From Alistipes sp. CAG:268 (GTDB lineage Bacteria > Bacteroidota > Bacteroidia > Bacteroidales > Rikenellaceae): a DNA stretch of 23,203 nt. The translations under genes were made by a program, and so were the position numbers. A model generated the notes under the pieces. The model did no database searches. It was not told the DNA's origin and was given only the letters and a program-made list of their open reading frames with translations. The stretch's first letter is position 1. Each line of letters begins with the position of its first letter. Location: the NCBI GenBank assembly GCA_000434235.1, contig FR892020.1:18403-41605 (forward strand), written 5' to 3'. Shown piece after piece: positions 22,772 through 23,203 of this stretch.

Positions 22772-23203
22772 ATGCGATACCTCCGCCCGATATTTGCCCT
22801 TCTGTCGCTGCTTGCAGCGGCATTGCCTGCTACGGCCCAGATCTCCATCGACAAGGTCAGCGCCCCCTCGTCGGGTGTCGCTTTCCGCGATACGTTGAAA
22901 TCGACCCCCGTGGATGTCGATTACTTCAGCCTGGCCCGCTACAAGGCCGAGCGTGCGGCCATCCGCAAGGAGCGAAACTACCTGGAGATCGGTACCGGAC
23001 TGAACGGTACGCTGACCTCGAACAACGAGAGCTGGATGAAGGTGTCGGGCGGTGACAACTCCATTACGCTGCTGGCAACGCTCTACCTGCGCCATACCTT
23101 TACCAAGAATCTCTTTTCCATCTCCACGTCGGTCGATGCCCGCTACGGCGCCAACCGCGTGAAGGTCGATCAGACGAACGACGAAGGGAACACGAAGAGC
23201 GTC
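22772..23203 (+). CDS. Outer-membrane beta-barrel protein, DUF3078-like, 3' end outside window
   Basis: The 144 visible residues start with a signal peptide (MRYLRPIFALLSLLAAALPATAQ). The mature part then shows amphipathic strands with aromatic ends: NYLEIGTGLNGTLTSNNESW, then VSGGDNSITLLATLYLRHTF and NLFSISTSVDARYGANRV. Trp followed by GGDNSIT and alternating strands is reminiscent of DUF3078 proteins, which are predicted outer-membrane barrels of unknown role in Bacteroidetes. The rest lies beyond the window, so the family call is tentative. Start choice is the ATG after a consensus -7 box. Confidence 0.75.
   Translation, partial: MRYLRPIFALLSLLAAALPATAQISIDKVSAPSSGVAFRDTLKSTPVDVDYFSLARYKAERAAIRKERNYLEIGTGLNGTLTSNNESWMKVSGGDNSITLLATLYLRHTFTKNLFSISTSVDARYGANRVKVDQTNDEGNTKSV

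Noticed and set aside
1..23203. CRISPR array, insertion sequence, prophage or defence island
   Set aside because: No regularly spaced repeats, transposase, integrase, capsid or defence-type domains were found on either strand.

Overview
The window looks like chromosomal DNA from a GC-rich member of the Bacteroidales, most likely an Alistipes-type gut bacterium. Evidence for this is the recurring Bacteroidetes promoter (TTG, about 19-20 bp, TAnnTTTG), the near absence of Shine-Dalgarno sequences, TTG and GTG starts, an IspG with an inserted middle domain, DUF3108 and WbqC-like proteins, and a large lipoprotein starting Cys-Lys-Asp-Tyr-Asp-Asp-Asp. The genus is inferred from style, not from a database match. 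I see no rRNA or complete tRNA, no insertion sequence, no CRISPR array and no phage genes. Every intergenic gap is shorter than 300 bases.

Layout. Positions 1-2409 (minus) hold a 61-residue membrane protein, a DHA2-type MFS exporter and a truncated peptidase S66 (LD-carboxypeptidase-like) lipoprotein. Positions 2471-4844 (minus) hold a polyprenyl diphosphate synthase followed by a U32 family protein. A ROK sugar kinase runs divergently (4920-5930, plus). Positions 6028-10064 (minus) hold recG, a DUF3108 protein and a one-helix coiled-coil protein. A secreted glycoside hydrolase family 2 homologue (10255-12285, plus) converges on and overlaps a WbqC-like gene, which is itself coupled by ATGA to ispG (12206-14289, minus). 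A 1128-residue surface lipoprotein (14439-17825, minus) lies divergent to a small XRE-type regulator (17997-18215, plus), with a perfect 18-bp palindrome between them. A tight plus-strand operon follows: cvpA-like (frameshifted), rsgA, a TrmH/SpoU methyltransferase and a class III aminotransferase (18376-21765). Last come nfo (minus) and the start of an outer-membrane protein (plus), divided by a compact divergent promoter.

How the genes fit together. Most are housekeeping: isoprenoid synthesis (ispG, prenyl synthase), DNA repair (recG, nfo), ribosome maturation (rsgA), RNA modification (TrmH), sugar phosphorylation (ROK) and envelope functions. No classical defence or mobile system is visible.

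The most unusual points are these. The GH2 homologue lacks both catalytic glutamates and other active-site residues, and its tail runs antisense into wbqC. The S66 lipoprotein has Arg where the nucleophilic Ser is expected. The cvpA-like frame is broken at a G-rich tract. The palindrome sits at the lipoprotein transcription start beside a small regulator gene. Two intrinsic terminators are fused directly to the next gene's promoter. Two genes (recG, MFS) have the -7 box so close to the start codon that the mRNA should be nearly leaderless.
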